DNA from: Plectrocnemia conspersa
Lineage: Eukaryota > Arthropoda > Insecta > Trichoptera > Polycentropodidae
DNA length: 64,000 bases
Assembly: GCA_009617715.1 (NCBI GenBank)
Contig: VTFK01000268.1
Location: 186,001 to 250,000 of the forward strand
Reading direction: 5' to 3'
Both the position numbers and the translations under genes were made by a program. Positions 13,601 to 28,600 of the stretch are shown in pieces. The notes beneath the pieces were generated by a model. That model worked only from the letters and a program-made list of their open reading frames with translations, did not search any database and was not told where the DNA came from. Position 1 is the stretch's first letter. Every line of letters starts with the position of its first letter.

Positions 13601-16600
13601 TATATCTTCTTCCTTACATTTAATATAAGGAATTTTCAGTATAACGAATTTTTTCGGTCTCATAAGTTTCGCTACACTGAGATTTCAGTACTATTCAAAA
13701 GTATTTTAATCTCAAAATAATTTAAAGGAAATACGTTTTATTTAAAAAAATATGCGTTACTCAAATTAAAATTTTAATTTTATATTAAAGATATTTTTCG
13801 CCTGAAAGAGTACTTATTAGAAATGGCTATTCTTCTGACATAGTATATATTATATTATATAATAATGGTAAAGAAAACTAGAAGCATATAGCACCTAATC
13901 AAAGTCAGCATGAAATTTGCTTAATTAAAGCATTTTGAAATTATTTAAACGATAAACCAGTGGTGTAAATTGGTAACTGATACTTTAAAGCACAAGTTCA
14001 AATCCCATATGGAACCTAGTGATTGTTTTAATATGCATCGCATCTTAGAAATCTAAAACATTGATTATTATATAAATATAATTCCGATCGATTCTACAAA
14101 AACCGAACTGTGCAATATATTAAAAAAAAACCGACATTATTCAGAAAAAGTTTAATTAACGGTTACAGTAAATAAAAAAAAACATTGCATTTATTCTCAT
14201 CCGTAAAAAATACACATGTCACAAATGAACTTTTCCTGATAAAAATATTTTACAATTCTCTCGATTGACAATAATTGTCATAGAAATATTAATATAAAAA
14301 ATCACACTACCGTACATAATTCCCCTGGCCGTTTTTCTATACCTAGCTATCTTATTATATAATATTATATTTATGAAGCTTTACTTTTATTGCTTTTTTT
14401 ATTTAGAAAAAAAACTATTATGTCATTTAAGACCAGGCAGCTATATGTTGAAATGAAAAAAAAAAATTGTTTATAGATTAAAATTTTATTTCTTAGAGTT
14501 AGCGCGCTCTTTCTATTAAATATTGGTCTAAAAGCCGCAATGGTGGCAAGCTCTTTAGAGTGCAGTTCTAGATTATATTTAATAAATTAAGCTTAGAGTC
14601 CAGGTAGAAACTCAGTTATTTAATTTTTATATTTAACTTTACGTTACTGCTCTTTTTAATTTAGAGAAGTTAAAAAACATTATTAAAAAAAAATCAAAGC
14701 TACGAGGACAACACGTATTCAAACTATAAATTAATTTGCACCGCAAGGTTCGCACAACTGTAATTTTTTTATTCAATCGTTCACATGCCATTCATATTGA
14801 CCAATAATATCTATTTACTTCTATAAACCTATTCAAGCCTATTTTTACGGCATATCTATCGCGCATAAAATAATTTAAAAATACATCTACACCAAGCTTA
14901 TACAAAATAAAATATTTATAGAACATCCGCCTATAAATAATATTAGGGTCGGCGTTAATATGACGTCCCTTTCCGAAGCAGAGAAAAAATACACACACCT
15001 ACATATTTATAAGGTCGCGTTCATCCACATGCATACACAGATGCAAAAGGTTATAAGTCATCTTTGGACCAAGTAAAGTCGATTTGGGATGCCCGCCTGC
15101 CCCCGTGTGATAGGCCAATTTTCAATTTCCGATTTTCTCGCCCGTACCGTTTTCACATTTCGCCTATACGTTTCCAATTCCGCGGAAGCTGCTCAATATC
15201 AAGAGTTTCTGAGTGAGCCTAATCGTAAATTTTTTAACCTCTTCTCTGCTTCCTGTCCGTGAGTCGGCTGCTTAACGCACCGGCAAATAATTTAAATAAC
15301 GACTTCGATTTGCTACCCCGAAGCCCTTTGTTTAATAAGCTAGATATATTTTATATGTATTTTATGTAAAATACACCAATTCTGCTTTGTATAACAGTTA
15401 GTTTAAGTAACACTGTTTCTAAATTGTATTCAATAATTTTTCGATTTATTGAAGGAATTTTTTAGCAAATATTTGATTTTTTTTTAGTAGAGAATTGAAT
15501 AATATTATTTTATTTAATTTTAACGGACAACTCTAGCAACAAAGATTTTTCACTGACTATTACTGACAAATAATTAAACCAACTTAATATTTAATCAACT
15601 TTATAAATACTAGGCATTGTATTATAGCATGATATAAATTTATTTGTCAAAAATATTAAACAACCGGATTAATATGCAAAACTATTCACTGGTTATATTG
15701 CTGGTATTTTATTATTTAATAAAATCATTTTTAATAAAAAAACAACTAGAACTAAATTTAATTTATTTATAAATCAACGCATTATTTAACACCCTTTAAA
15801 TACATATCATCCGCCGTCGGACAAACTCGCTTTAAAATTAAAAATGTAAATTGTATTGCCGTGTTTAGGCATCCTGATTTTTTATTATATTTCTCTATTT
15901 GACATTTTTTTCGAGAGATTCTCGAGAAGAAGTACTAGTTGTCTAAAATAAGATACGTGAGCTAAATAAAAATATTAAATTCTAATTTATAAAAATGAAA
16001 AAGGAGATTACTTAATTGATTTCTTAGGCCAATTTATTACTTCTTTAAGTTTAAGATTAAAAGTTTTAACTTTAAGCTGTAAGTTTTACATAACAGGTGC
16101 TTATTAAAAAAATATTAGGTTAATATATGCGTTTGTTTAATGTTACAAAATATCAATATTTGGATTGCAAATAAATTATTTAGTTTCAACTATTGTAGCA
16201 AATGTAATAAATACTTTGTGTGTGAGGGTTAAATGCATAAATTAATTGAAGCATATGAATAATTTTTAAACATAATTTTCGTAATGAAAACTTTGACTGT
16301 TTTTATTTAAAATACATAAAAATTACCATTGCTTCTAAAAATGAATTAAAAAAAATTAAAGTTACAATAGTTCATACCATAACAAAGCATTATGTTTGTA
16401 TTTTGCATTTGACTTTTTCGTACTAACGTGGTATTTGATTTATGGTAATAAAGCTTTATAAGAAAATAGTATTCAAATGGAGAGAAGTCATCTAAAAATA
16501 GTAAAAAAATCTATATTTATTTTTAAGTAATAAAATTCAACAATGCGTCAAAAAAAAGAGAGTGGCAAAATACATCAACTACATTAAGAACTTTTATTAA

Positions 16601-19600
16601 TTTTAATTTAATGCTACCATTTTTTCTAAAACACACAAATTAAAGTTATTCTTTATAAAATAAATTATATACTGGTGAAAGAAAAAAAAACGTAAATAGT
16701 TTTAGTAATAATGTTCTATTACTAAAGTAGTATTCTTACAGGTAATCATACATATAGTTTAATTTCTTTCTTTTAAAATAAATGCAATTCTGATTATGTT
16801 TAGTGTTTGAGAGTATATTAGGGTTTAGATCATAATGTACGACTATAAAGTATTAATTTAACTTATCACAAATGGTTTACCAATGTAACGATGGTTTGAA
16901 TGTGTTTAAAAAGCAAATGGTTTCCGAGAACCCATCTGTCATTCTGCGTTGACAGTTTTTTTTTTGGCTTTACTTCCGATTTAGCAGCCACTAAATTTTA
17001 TCGTTAGGGAATATTAAATAACCCAATCACGATATTACTTTATTAAGTAAATATTACAAAAATGTTTATTTTTTGCTACTCGAAAAATTCATAGAAGTTT
17101 TGTGGTGTCATAATATGTCAAAGTTTTACATTGCAGATAATATCACATATGAAAGTTTATAAAATCTAATCTGTGATGATCGATTGGAATTATAACTGTT
17201 TAATAATCACTTAATCTGATCTTACAGACACGATAGAAATATAAGATCCAAACCCGGATCCTTAATATTTCGTTTATCTTGCTGGTTGGTAAGAGTTGTT
17301 TACGATAAAACGTACAACAACTAAACGCCTACGTGAGAAAGCCTTTTAAGTTACTAGCTTTTCTAATAAGTAACCAATGGAAAGCCAATCACATTTATGT
17401 ATATGTTTCTCAATAATAAGGTGCTCATATTGTAGTATTTTATTTAATAAAAAAAAATTAGACTATATTTTTTTGTAACATTAAAAAAATATAAAATGAA
17501 AATAAAAAAACAGCAAATTATATTGTTTTAGTTACAAAAATAGACCTAAGACAGTAATATACATATACAGCTCAGATATTACGTTTAATCTCACATACAA
17601 TCCACACTATAGCTTAAATAATTTTAAAATGAACGATTTAATACTTGAAATATATGGAAAAAATATAACCAAATAAACATTGAAACGCTGAAACTTAAGC
17701 GTCCGGTATTTGCACACTCGCTAGCTTTGGTAGCTCGCGATAGTGAAGCACCGACAGCAAATTAATTTAAGCTATTTTATTTCTTACCATTCATATTGTT
17801 TAATATTTTAATTACAATATAATCTTAACCCTAATATAATCACAATCACTTAGCGACTAAACAAAATTAAATTTGAAAGCATTTTCAAATAGAGAAAAAA
17901 AACTACACGTACCTGTAAGGATATTTTATAGAAAAAATATATAAAGTTAACCATTAAAAAATATTAATATTGTTTTAGATTCAGATATTTAAGAACAAAC
18001 ATCAATAATTGTAAGTTTATATCTGAAAAATAACCTAAATGCAGGTTATAGTATGGTAATATTTTATTATTTCAACGATTAAAATAAATACTATATTACC
18101 AAATGTTATATTTATATGCATTACAACTTTAATCTATTTATCATAAGCATTATCCAAAATATAGCTAGCTATTATTAAACAGATGTATTATATTCCTCTC
18201 TGAATAACACATAAACTCTGGTTTTTACCAAACTAATTAGGATTTCTAACTGTTGGATTCATTTCAGCTTAAAATATCGATTCATCAGAAATAATTTTAA
18301 TTGTATTTAAATATATCTTTACTTCTATTTTGCTCTCGTTTAGTAAAAGGTAATAAAATGAGATTTCGCTTGATACAAACGGGAAACAAACACGTGTTTG
18401 CTGAGCAAATAAAGCGTAATGTCCAACTATTTGCAAGCGCCGGAAAACTGAGCACTGTTACCATTTGTATCTTTTTTTCCGCAAAAAAAAAAAGAAAAAA
18501 TATGTGAACCGTTTATTTTGGGTTTAATTTTGCGAGAGCTTTAAGGGTTAACGACGTATGTTTGTCGGTGAACGTAATTAATTTTAAAGCGTTTGATACG
18601 ATCTGCCTATGTTTAATTTTACCGTCAGATATCATCGCTTTTAATTTACACTATTTTTTTAAATAACCACAAATAATCTAGATTATTCACGTTAATAAGT
18701 TTTACAATTACTGTTTTTCAGATAGTGTCTTTAAAAGCAATATAATATAAAAGTAATTAATGGGATTAAATTTTTTTTTTAAAATTCAGATGTAAAAAAT
18801 AATGTGTGGGGTGGGGTATCAACCAATTAGAAGTCATTCTAACGACCGTTTTGAACAAACGAAAAGAGTGATCAAAAGGTCTTCAAAGTTAGGCCATATA
18901 CAATATTATATGACAATAGAAAAGAGATCTTGTAGCCAAGCAATTAAAGTAATAATTATAAATATTAATACAAACCACCCAATCAATTAAGGCGTAAAAA
19001 CTACTCTTTGTTTGGAAAGGACGCTAGAAAACTCGTTTCAAGTAGATGTTCTCTGATCAAGTTTTGTGTGAAAAGGCTTGACTATAGTTCTTGACGGATA
19101 GCGATCTTGCTTATATACCATTGTGAGGCTTTGAAACGTATATTTAAACAAACATAAAGAAAGATCAAAAGTTTTGAAAGACAGGGTCACACACAGTATA
19201 TGTATATTTATACAAAAATCGGAAAGATTTTAAAATTCAACAATTTACGCGTTAACAATTAGAACTATTGCATGGACCAATAAAAAGCACATCTATTTTA
19301 TTTGGTTATTTCCAAATCTACTACTAAAAACTACCCTTTGTTTGGAAAAGATGCACGCTAGACTATGCATATTACTATTGTTCTTCTACCCTTCGGTTAT
19401 TAATCATAGAAGTACTAATTAGGATCGTTGCTCTCCTAAGGCGTATATACATTTGTGGGTATGTCCAAGAAACGATGCAATTAGCATATAAACATACTCG
19501 TCTGCGATTCGACAGAGCTGTTATGAATTTAAAATATAATAAATAAGACACTTGGACACTTCAATTTGTATTAAAATGGAGATATATTTTTTTAATGTAA

Positions 19601-22600
19601 ATAAATTGAGTAAATCTAATCTAAAATTGATAAGGTTAAAAGTACAATAGTAATACAAATGACAAATTTATAAAAAGCAAAAGCTCAGACCATAGAATTA
19701 TTAATAAGCAAATAAGATTAGTATAAACAATTTGTAGGCAACACAAAATGCATAAATAGTAGCTTTTAAAACATGTTTTTTTTTTAAACGCGTTTTAAAT
19801 ACTACTATTTATTTAAATATATATTTATGGCCACAGGTCATTATGGCTGACCACATTTAAAAATACATTTTTTTCAAATAAAGCAAAATGCATATTAAAT
19901 ATTCGCATATTATACAATTTTAGTTCAAAGGCATACTATATTGGTAAATCATAAAATTAAACAGGATTCATCTTTGCTAGCTATAAAATTGTCATATTTT
20001 TACTTATAAGTACTAACTTTTATGTGGTAAATTATCATAAACATTACAGTTTAGTATTATTTTTTTAATTAAATCGTTATTCGATTTTTATCAACAATGT
20101 ATTTCAGTTTATTTATGATTTTTTTAGAATCGTATTGAAATCAATACATATATGTAAAAAAAATTTTATCGTTCAAGACTTTTTTTATATAATATTGTAA
20201 TGGTCTTTTTATCTAAATAAAATAAACTGTCTCTCACAAATTCTTTTACGCCTTATTCTTACTGATTTTCATATTATATTAATTTTTAAAATAGTTGATT
20301 TTTAAAAATTACTAGCAATTATTTTTTCCCTTACTTAAAAATGTAATTTTTTACAATATTTTAGATTTGGCAATATAATGACATGTATGACATTTTAAAA
20401 TGTTTATTTTCAAAGAGTTTTGAAATAATAGCTGAGCGCACACGCACGGATTTGTCCGTCGGACACCCGGACAGATCTGTCTGAGCTTCGCCACATACGC
20501 AAACTGTCTGAGCTCGGAGATCAGTTATCAGCTTTATGTGTTTTTAGGTAATTCTGGATTTTAACTTAACAAGCATATTATAAATCCCTATCTTTACAGT
20601 ACAAATAGAAAAAATACTGGCGATTGACGTCAAACAATAATCGATTTCACGGTTTACAATTACTTTTAATACCTGAATTTAGTTTATAAATGACGTCTTA
20701 TAAAAATACATCTGAGGGGCTTACATTTGTAAGCGGGGTGAAGCTGTACGGCCATTAATAATTTGCTTTAATTTGTCCAAGCTTTTTTTAAAGAAATGTA
20801 TAAAAGACTTGCCACTTGCTCCTATCATCACTTTTAGATAATCATTTTATTTGATAGAGGACTCAAACACTCGAAATCAAATCATCGCCAAAAGCTGGTA
20901 AGTGAAAAGATAATTATTTTGTGTGACACCAACACGAACTTATAACTTACGCTACACCATACAACAAAACTTTATATTAACCGACAATAACCCATATATT
21001 ATTCATAACATAAAACTTCTACAACTGATAGTAAATTAGTACAAAATAATAAATGTGTCATATACAATGTCAAGTAAATCTAAAAATAGGGATGGGATGC
21101 ATCATTGTATGTCATCAGTATATTTTCAAGTTTAATTACATATAAATTAACTAATATTTTTTATATATCTGACTTCATAGGTACATATATATCGAATATT
21201 TGGAAGCACACCTACCGCCATAAAATTTATCCTTACCCCAGCATCGGACAAGTGTCGAAAAAAAAAATTAGCAGCCGCCCTAATTCCACAGTCGGTGCCG
21301 TTCGTAGATGGGTGGGTACAAAGGGTTGAAATTCGCCAGGCGGGCAAAAAAGACGGGCGCTCAAATTTGGGGGGCCGCAAGTCCGTAAAACGGAATCGCT
21401 TTGTTCCGAGGCGGAGATAACGCAACGTGAATGAGCCACGTCTCGTCTCTCTGGGTATACAGATACATGCGTACCTAGGTATTAGGTAGGCATGCGTATA
21501 TAAAAGGTGGGCGTCTAGAATGATATCAAACTTTTACCTCCCGACACTCTGCAGTTGAGAACTAAATTATCTCCTTCCAGCATAGGGCCTATTTGAGTTC
21601 CGTTGAGGGACCCTCTTGAGTCCACGATCGTCGGCCGCTCAGGAGGCACTGAAAAGATAATAAACACACATGAACCAATTTATAATAATTCATACACGTT
21701 TAGATTATTATATATACTATTCATATGGTGTGGATTTTTCACAGTTTCAAAGAGTTGATATGACGTTCCAGATATATTCGGCGATCATTTTAATTGATCG
21801 GTGGAGAAATGGGATGTGTTTTAATTTATAAAATTTAATTTGTATATTTACATGTATATAAAGGTAATCCCCAAATGTATGACGTTTTTTTACCATTGAT
21901 GCGCCAATTTTTAAGCAAAAACAAATCAAAATACAGACGATGTAAAATGGGAGCTACTAAAATATTTTAAAGCAAAGCCCATAAAATTTCATACTAATAA
22001 AATTAAAAAATAACATACGTGAGAAAAGGTTATATTTTCGAAACGGAAAATGTATGTTAAATCATTAAGAAGTGATATTTGTGTTTCATTGAAAAAACGA
22101 CATTTATTTCGGGATTACCTAATACGATGTTTATGTTGTTACGGTAACCAAACAAAAATAGTATATTTAATTTGAAAATTAATATTCACTAATGAATTAG
22201 TAACGATATAGATTTAATTTTTTTTGGACCAACCTATAATGCCACTACTTCATAACATAAATTAATTTTTTATATATGCTAAATAGGATAACAATTTTAA
22301 TTAGTTGCGTTAGTAAAAAAAACTAATCTACGTGCTGTTTAACTATAAAAGATTTAAATTTTGTAAAATTTGCTTTTGCAGTGAAATATTAATTTATAAA
22401 ATGATTAATATTAATTTATAAAATGTACTAATATGAAATTATGTTTTATATTATATTTTATTAAAATGAGTCTTATTAAAAATATTTAAAAAAAATATAA
22501 CAATCTAAAAAAATTGCCTTACTGTGATGTACACCAAGTGTACATGTTATATTATTAAATGAATACCCATAAATTTAAGATTTTTTCTTAATACAATTAT

Positions 22601-25600
22601 GTATTAAACTAAAACAAGCGGAATTTAAGACCTAATTGCTAAAATAATTACTATTAAACCAACACAAACATTTTATCTAAAAAAAGTATTCAATAATTTT
22701 ATTTTGCCTTTTTTAATTTTTTATTATTATGCTTGCACTACACTCTCTGAAAGTTGTCCGAACAGAAGTTCAACTAAAATCGGCCGAGGTCGCCGACTAG
22801 CAGCCACACTGCCACAAATTTCATATGCCGTCCGGACGGCAGGCGCGAATGACGTCCGCACGGCGGCTGCTGTCATGTACAGCTGGCATATTGGCGCGCG
22901 ATCAAAAAATGTGCCAAACAATCGCAATTTTTAAATTGTCATATTATTAAACATACGCTACTGACAATTATAAGAGTTTGTGTGGGCACCAATACAATAT
23001 CAGTGAAAACTTTTCGGTCGTAAATATTCAATTTACGCAAAATCTTTGTCGGCTTTTGCAAAATGCCATAAGGTATAAAAATTATACTTCAGAATACGAG
23101 CACCACATCTGTGACTATCCTAGAATTTGTCGCCATCAATTATAAATAATAATTCGTTATGGTGTGACATTTATATAAGCCAATCCAGGAAAATACATAA
23201 GGATATTGGAAAAGATTTTTTGTAATAAAATAAAGTACTACTAATTATTTTTAAATTATTTAATTTTATATGAAAAAAATATATTAACGACATCTGTTAG
23301 AAGAATATACTATTAAAAATATAATTAATCCCTTTTAGTGCTCTAAAATATTCAAAGATGTCAAGTAAGAGTCTGTTGAAGTCCCCGATAAGCATGTGAT
23401 ATTATAACTTGACCACGTGATCACGATGCAGCACTCGACATGCGTATTGACCGTAGGACACCTACGCGCATACTGAAATTGAACTGAGTTACTCGTTCAA
23501 TCTCAGTTTGCGAAACAATATATCATACTCTTTCTCACTGTCGTCACTTAACACGTAAGAGAGCGAAAGGGGAAATATCTCACCGCTCGCGCTCGAAAGA
23601 GCAGCTCCGACTTCGGTCCGTTTGCCGACAATGTTCGGAAGCGCTTAAAGCTGGCCAAGCCGACTGAATTACCCCCACTTTACCTCCCGTTCTCGGTAAC
23701 CTCGGACAACTTCCGAGAGATTTTAGAGCGGGTAGAACTGAACTCGACCGAAGAAACCCACTATATTCTCCGTCCTTGGCCAACCTCCAGAGAGTGTAGT
23801 GCAAGCATTACGTTGTAACCTGCCAGGCATGAGCCCAATGTGTTACATAGGGATAAATCTATACCTACTTAGTTTGTCAATCAGCCCTTATTTAATTTAT
23901 AGCTAAAATTGTACTGCAAATATTTGTGAATAAAAATGAATTTACTCGATTTTAGCACTTTTAATATTTTGTAATAATATTTTGCTTTACTATATTTACG
24001 AAAATTAAACATTCACATATGTTAATTTGTACACTAAGCGTACATCACCGAAGAGTGCAAATATTTTAATGGGAAATGTAAAAACTGTATATATTATTAA
24101 TAATAAATATTTAAAAAAAATTAGCTTGAATTTTTTAAATTTCATTATAACGGTACAATTAAAAAAATAATAAATAGAAGCAAAGTTATTATTTTTATGT
24201 AAATACTAAAATAATTAAATATTGACAGTCACATATTTACATGTACACTAAGTGTACATGTAAATCGGTGATGTACACTAAGTGTACATCACCGAAAAAA
24301 GTGAAAAAACAGCGAGCTTGATATGAATCAACGTTAATTCATTTTATGCTCGGTTGAATAAATATGTATGGTGTTTATGAATAAGACTTGTGTTTTGAAA
24401 TATTCACATATTCAACTATGTAAAGTGAAATTTCTAATGAAGATCTTAGAATCACATTTAAAAGCAAATGGAGATTCTCTCTATACATAAACGACGTCTG
24501 TGAATTTTTTTATTTTAATTATTTGCGTCCCCAGTGACACTTTATTTTTTATTTTTTTGAAATCGGGATTTATAATTTGAAAGATTAACAAAGATTTGAG
24601 ATACCTTTATATTAAGATATTAAGTCATTATATGTTCTTGTATTCCAACGATTTGTTGAGTTCTAACAGAAAGTTTAATGCCGCTAAGCATTTCTTTAAA
24701 CTACTGAAGGGTTCTGTTGCCATTAAAATTTTAGTTATAGGTTCAAACAGTCATATAAAATCACGATTACGTCCTGTTCTGTTGCACGTTAGAGGCAAGA
24801 TATTTTCATTAGCCGACTCTAGTTCCTTAATACGCAGGCATTGAACACTGTTTTTTTTAATGTCAGCAATGAAGAACTGGTCAGGTTTGTATTATTTAAT
24901 TTATAAATTATATGTTTTTATTATTTTAATTATTTTTTGAGCATCATTACGCATTAAGGCAAATTTTAAAAAATAATTAAAAATTTTTTTAAAGTATCAT
25001 ATTTCATGACAAAATATACTATGAGATTGCTGTACTCCATTTTAGTTTCCGCAAAGCTTTGAAAGCAAGAGAAGCCATTTTAAATATAAAAGTTTTCTTA
25101 CAACGTTTACAAGATTAAATGTTTACTTATGTTTCATCAACTTTGAGAAGGCGTTTAACAAAGTCAAACATAAGAAAATGATCAACATATTAAAATCTAC
25201 AATACATAAAATAACGATGTAAATCTCCGATAGAGTAGTGAGATAATATTGTACTTTATTTTTATAATATTTTACGTGTATCTGAAAATATTTTTTTTTA
25301 CACACAAATCTTATTTGGTAACTTGCGATACACTGATGATTTGATGTTCATAGGTTATAGAAGCCTTTTTAAGATACGGTCTAAAATGAAATTAAACACA
25401 TGAGCAATTTTAAATACAAGATTAAATACTAGTGATAAGAATATGCATTATTTTTATATAGCATAATAAAAAAACAGAAAAAACCTGCTTCACCAAATTT
25501 AATGTAAGCATGTTTGTACATACTCAATAGCAATTTCCTTGAGATATTTTTTGTTAGAATTTTAATTGAATGCTCTACAAACTTTTCGATCACATCATGT

Positions 25601-28600
25601 ACATACATGCACACACATTTAAATTTCAAAGAGGCGGACGATGTACAAGTTTTCTTTTGAAGTACAGGCACAGGCAAGAGTAGGGCCAAATTGCTGAAGG
25701 CGAACGAAGAAAGAAGAAAAAAACATGTGCGCACACGCGATATTAAACGGAAGAATTTTCGGCTTTTCGCACTTGTGTGCGACAATATTATATTATTAAA
25801 TAAGGGAAGATATACGTGTTTCGAAATTTCTAAGCGAAATGTGAAGGAGAGGGTGAATTATCGAAGAGAGAAAAAAACACCAAAGGTCGCTTGTGGGCGA
25901 TCGTTAACATACACGTACTAGTACTTCGAATGTTTGAGATTTATGAATTTATTAAATATTAATAATTATAATGAATATTATATATGCGACCGCATTAGCA
26001 CATTAGTAAAGGTATATAATTATAACCCTAGGGACTACTTTTCATTTACAAAATTTAAAATTTAATGCGGTACTAAGCTGCATTAGTAATTTGTTTTATT
26101 TTTGCAATTCTACCGATTTTGTCATTGGCGAATTTTAATATAATATAATGTGAATCGGCCATTAGTGGTTTATTTTATAATTAAAGTTATGATTTATCTT
26201 CATGAGTTAAGCGTCTCAGATTTTATTTAGTTCGTAGTACATTGATAGTAAATTAATCACTATTGTAATTTACACAGAAGCAATGGTTCTCTACTATTTT
26301 TTATTTAAATTTTATTATTAGTCCAATATATGAAACACTTTATATAGCTATGTATATACATTACAATTAGATATTTACATATTTAAGGTTTGAGTGTATT
26401 TGTCCATCGTATGAATTTTTTTAAGCAACCTTCCATATGAATATATGATTTTTGATCACATGTTTTAAAAAATACCCTCGTTGTTACCTTCCACAGTTTT
26501 TTTTTATACATAATATAATATATGAATTTAAAATATAGGAATAGTACATATTTGATAAGTCACGCATAGAACACATCATGAGGGTTTTATTGTCTTTCCA
26601 TGAAAATATTATAATATTATTGTTTTTTATAGATCGTACATTTAAAATATTATACATAAAAAATAATATGATTTAATTAAAAAAAAAATTGACACTCCTG
26701 AAAGACAGAAAGAAAAAAATGTAATTAAGCTTGTGTGATATAAGTATATAAAAACAATATTTAGGGACCATAGAGAAGCCGTGACAAATGAGAACCAACT
26801 TGAAATAGGGCCGCACGTATTAAAGTCTAATGCTTGTACTACACTCTCTAGAAGTTTGTCCGAACCGATGATCAACTGAAGTCGGCCAAGTCGCCGACTT
26901 CCGAGTAGCGGCTACACTGCCACAAATTTCATTTGTCGTCCGGACGGCGGGCGTGAATGACATACGCACGGCGGCCGTTGTCATGTACAGCTCGCGCGAT
27001 CGAAAAATGTGCCAAATAATCGCAATTTTTAAAATGTCATATTATTAAAATTACGCTACTGATAATTATAAATGTTTGTATGGGCACCCACCATTACAAT
27101 ATCAGTGAAAACTTTTCGGTCGTAAATATTAAAATTACGCAAAATCTTTGTCGGCTTTTGCAAAATGCCATAAGGCATAAAAATGATAATTCAGAATACG
27201 AACACCACATCTGTGACTATCCTAGAATTTGTCGCTATCGATTCTAAATAATAATTTGTTATGGTGTGACATTTATATAAACCGACCTAGGAAAATACAT
27301 TAGGATATTCGAAACAATTTTTATTAACAAAAACCAGTACCACTAATTATTTTTTAATTATTTAATTTTATATGAAAAAAAATATAATAACGATATCTGT
27401 TAGAAGAATATACTATCAAAAATATAATTAATCCCTTTTGGTGCCCTAAAATATTCAAAGATGTCAGTAAGAGTCAGTTGAAGTCACCGATAAGCATGTG
27501 GTATTAAAACTTGACCACGTGACCACGATGCAGCGCTTGACGTGCGTGGTAACCATAGGACGCCTAGGCGCATACTGAAATTGAACCGAGCTACTTGTTC
27601 TATCTCAGTTTGCGAAAAAACCATATCATTATTTCTCTCTCACTCTCGTCACTTAGCACGCGAGAGAGCGAAAGATGAAGTATCTCACCGATTGCGCTCG
27701 AAAGAGCAGCTCCAACTTCGGTTTCTTTGACTTCGGTCCGTTTGCCGACAATGTTCGGAAGCACTCGAAGCTGGCCAAGTCAACTGAATTACCCCCATTT
27801 TACCTCCCGTTCTCGGTAATCTCGAAAAACTTCCGAATGATTTTAGAGCGGACAGAACCGAACTTGACCGAAGTCACCCCGAAGTAACCCACTATATTCT
27901 CCATCCTTGGCCAACCTTGGCCAACTTCCAGAGAGTGTAGTTCAGGCATAATAGTAATAGAATTTGCAATAAATTTAAGAAAAAAATATCAAGTCAACCG
28001 GACCAGATTTGATACCAAAATAATCTGAACTAAAACAACCTAAGCATTTTAATTTCTTAAGAAAATATGTTTCTCAAAAAAAATACATCACAACTGGTTG
28101 CAAGTGGTATAAAACAGTTATTTAATTTATTTAAAAACAAATGTATGTAAATTTATAACACACTGCGGTCGGAGTAAAATGGTAAATTTTTTTTGCAAAA
28201 TTCATCGATGGATCAATATATTTTACACCGAGTTTTAATAATTAAACAATCATAGGTTAATTATTTAGGTATTACTAAAAAATAATACTTAAATAATTTA
28301 GTGAGTAACTGAGAAATGAAATACTGAAAGTTTTACCATCAAATCATTTAAAAAGGCTTTAGAAAAATATTGTTATATTAAGCATGACATAGATGCTTTT
28401 GGACTGCATTGGTAAAACCATTAAAAATCACTACTGTTTAATTCCTAAAGTAACCTAAAATATTTTTAAGATAACACTTAACTTACACAACAAATAACCA
28501 CTCTTCGATTTTGTCCCACCGCGCCAAACCATAAAACCAAACACTTAACTCGACTTTCCTTTCAGCTCGAAGCTCAAAGATATCGATGCATCCGAAAGGA

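Larger units (their letters stand above)
11344..21537 (-). other. Intron 4 (10.2 kb)
   Basis: The intron is mostly AT-rich, with no coding sequence that I can support. It holds a GC-raised island at 15000-15310, Repeat-C copies near 19.0 and 19.3 kb, a terminal-repeat-like piece at 17699-17745, a GC-rich transposon-end-like piece at 20430-20515, and a GC-raised block at 21220-21480 just inside the exon 4 donor. The stretches 11344-12790, 13700-14990 and 15320-17160 show nothing recognisable apart from a weak tRNA-like B-box (GTTCAAATCCC) near 13990. Confidence 0.7.

Noticed and set aside
13957..14015. Possible tRNA or SINE (TGGTGTAAATTGGTAA and GTTCAAATCCC)
   Set aside because: The two boxes are plausible, but stems are not complementary enough to call a gene.
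25429..25785. 118-codon minus-strand open frame
   Set aside because: Low-complexity hydrophobic and basic content typical of AT-rich intron; no domain and no gene context.
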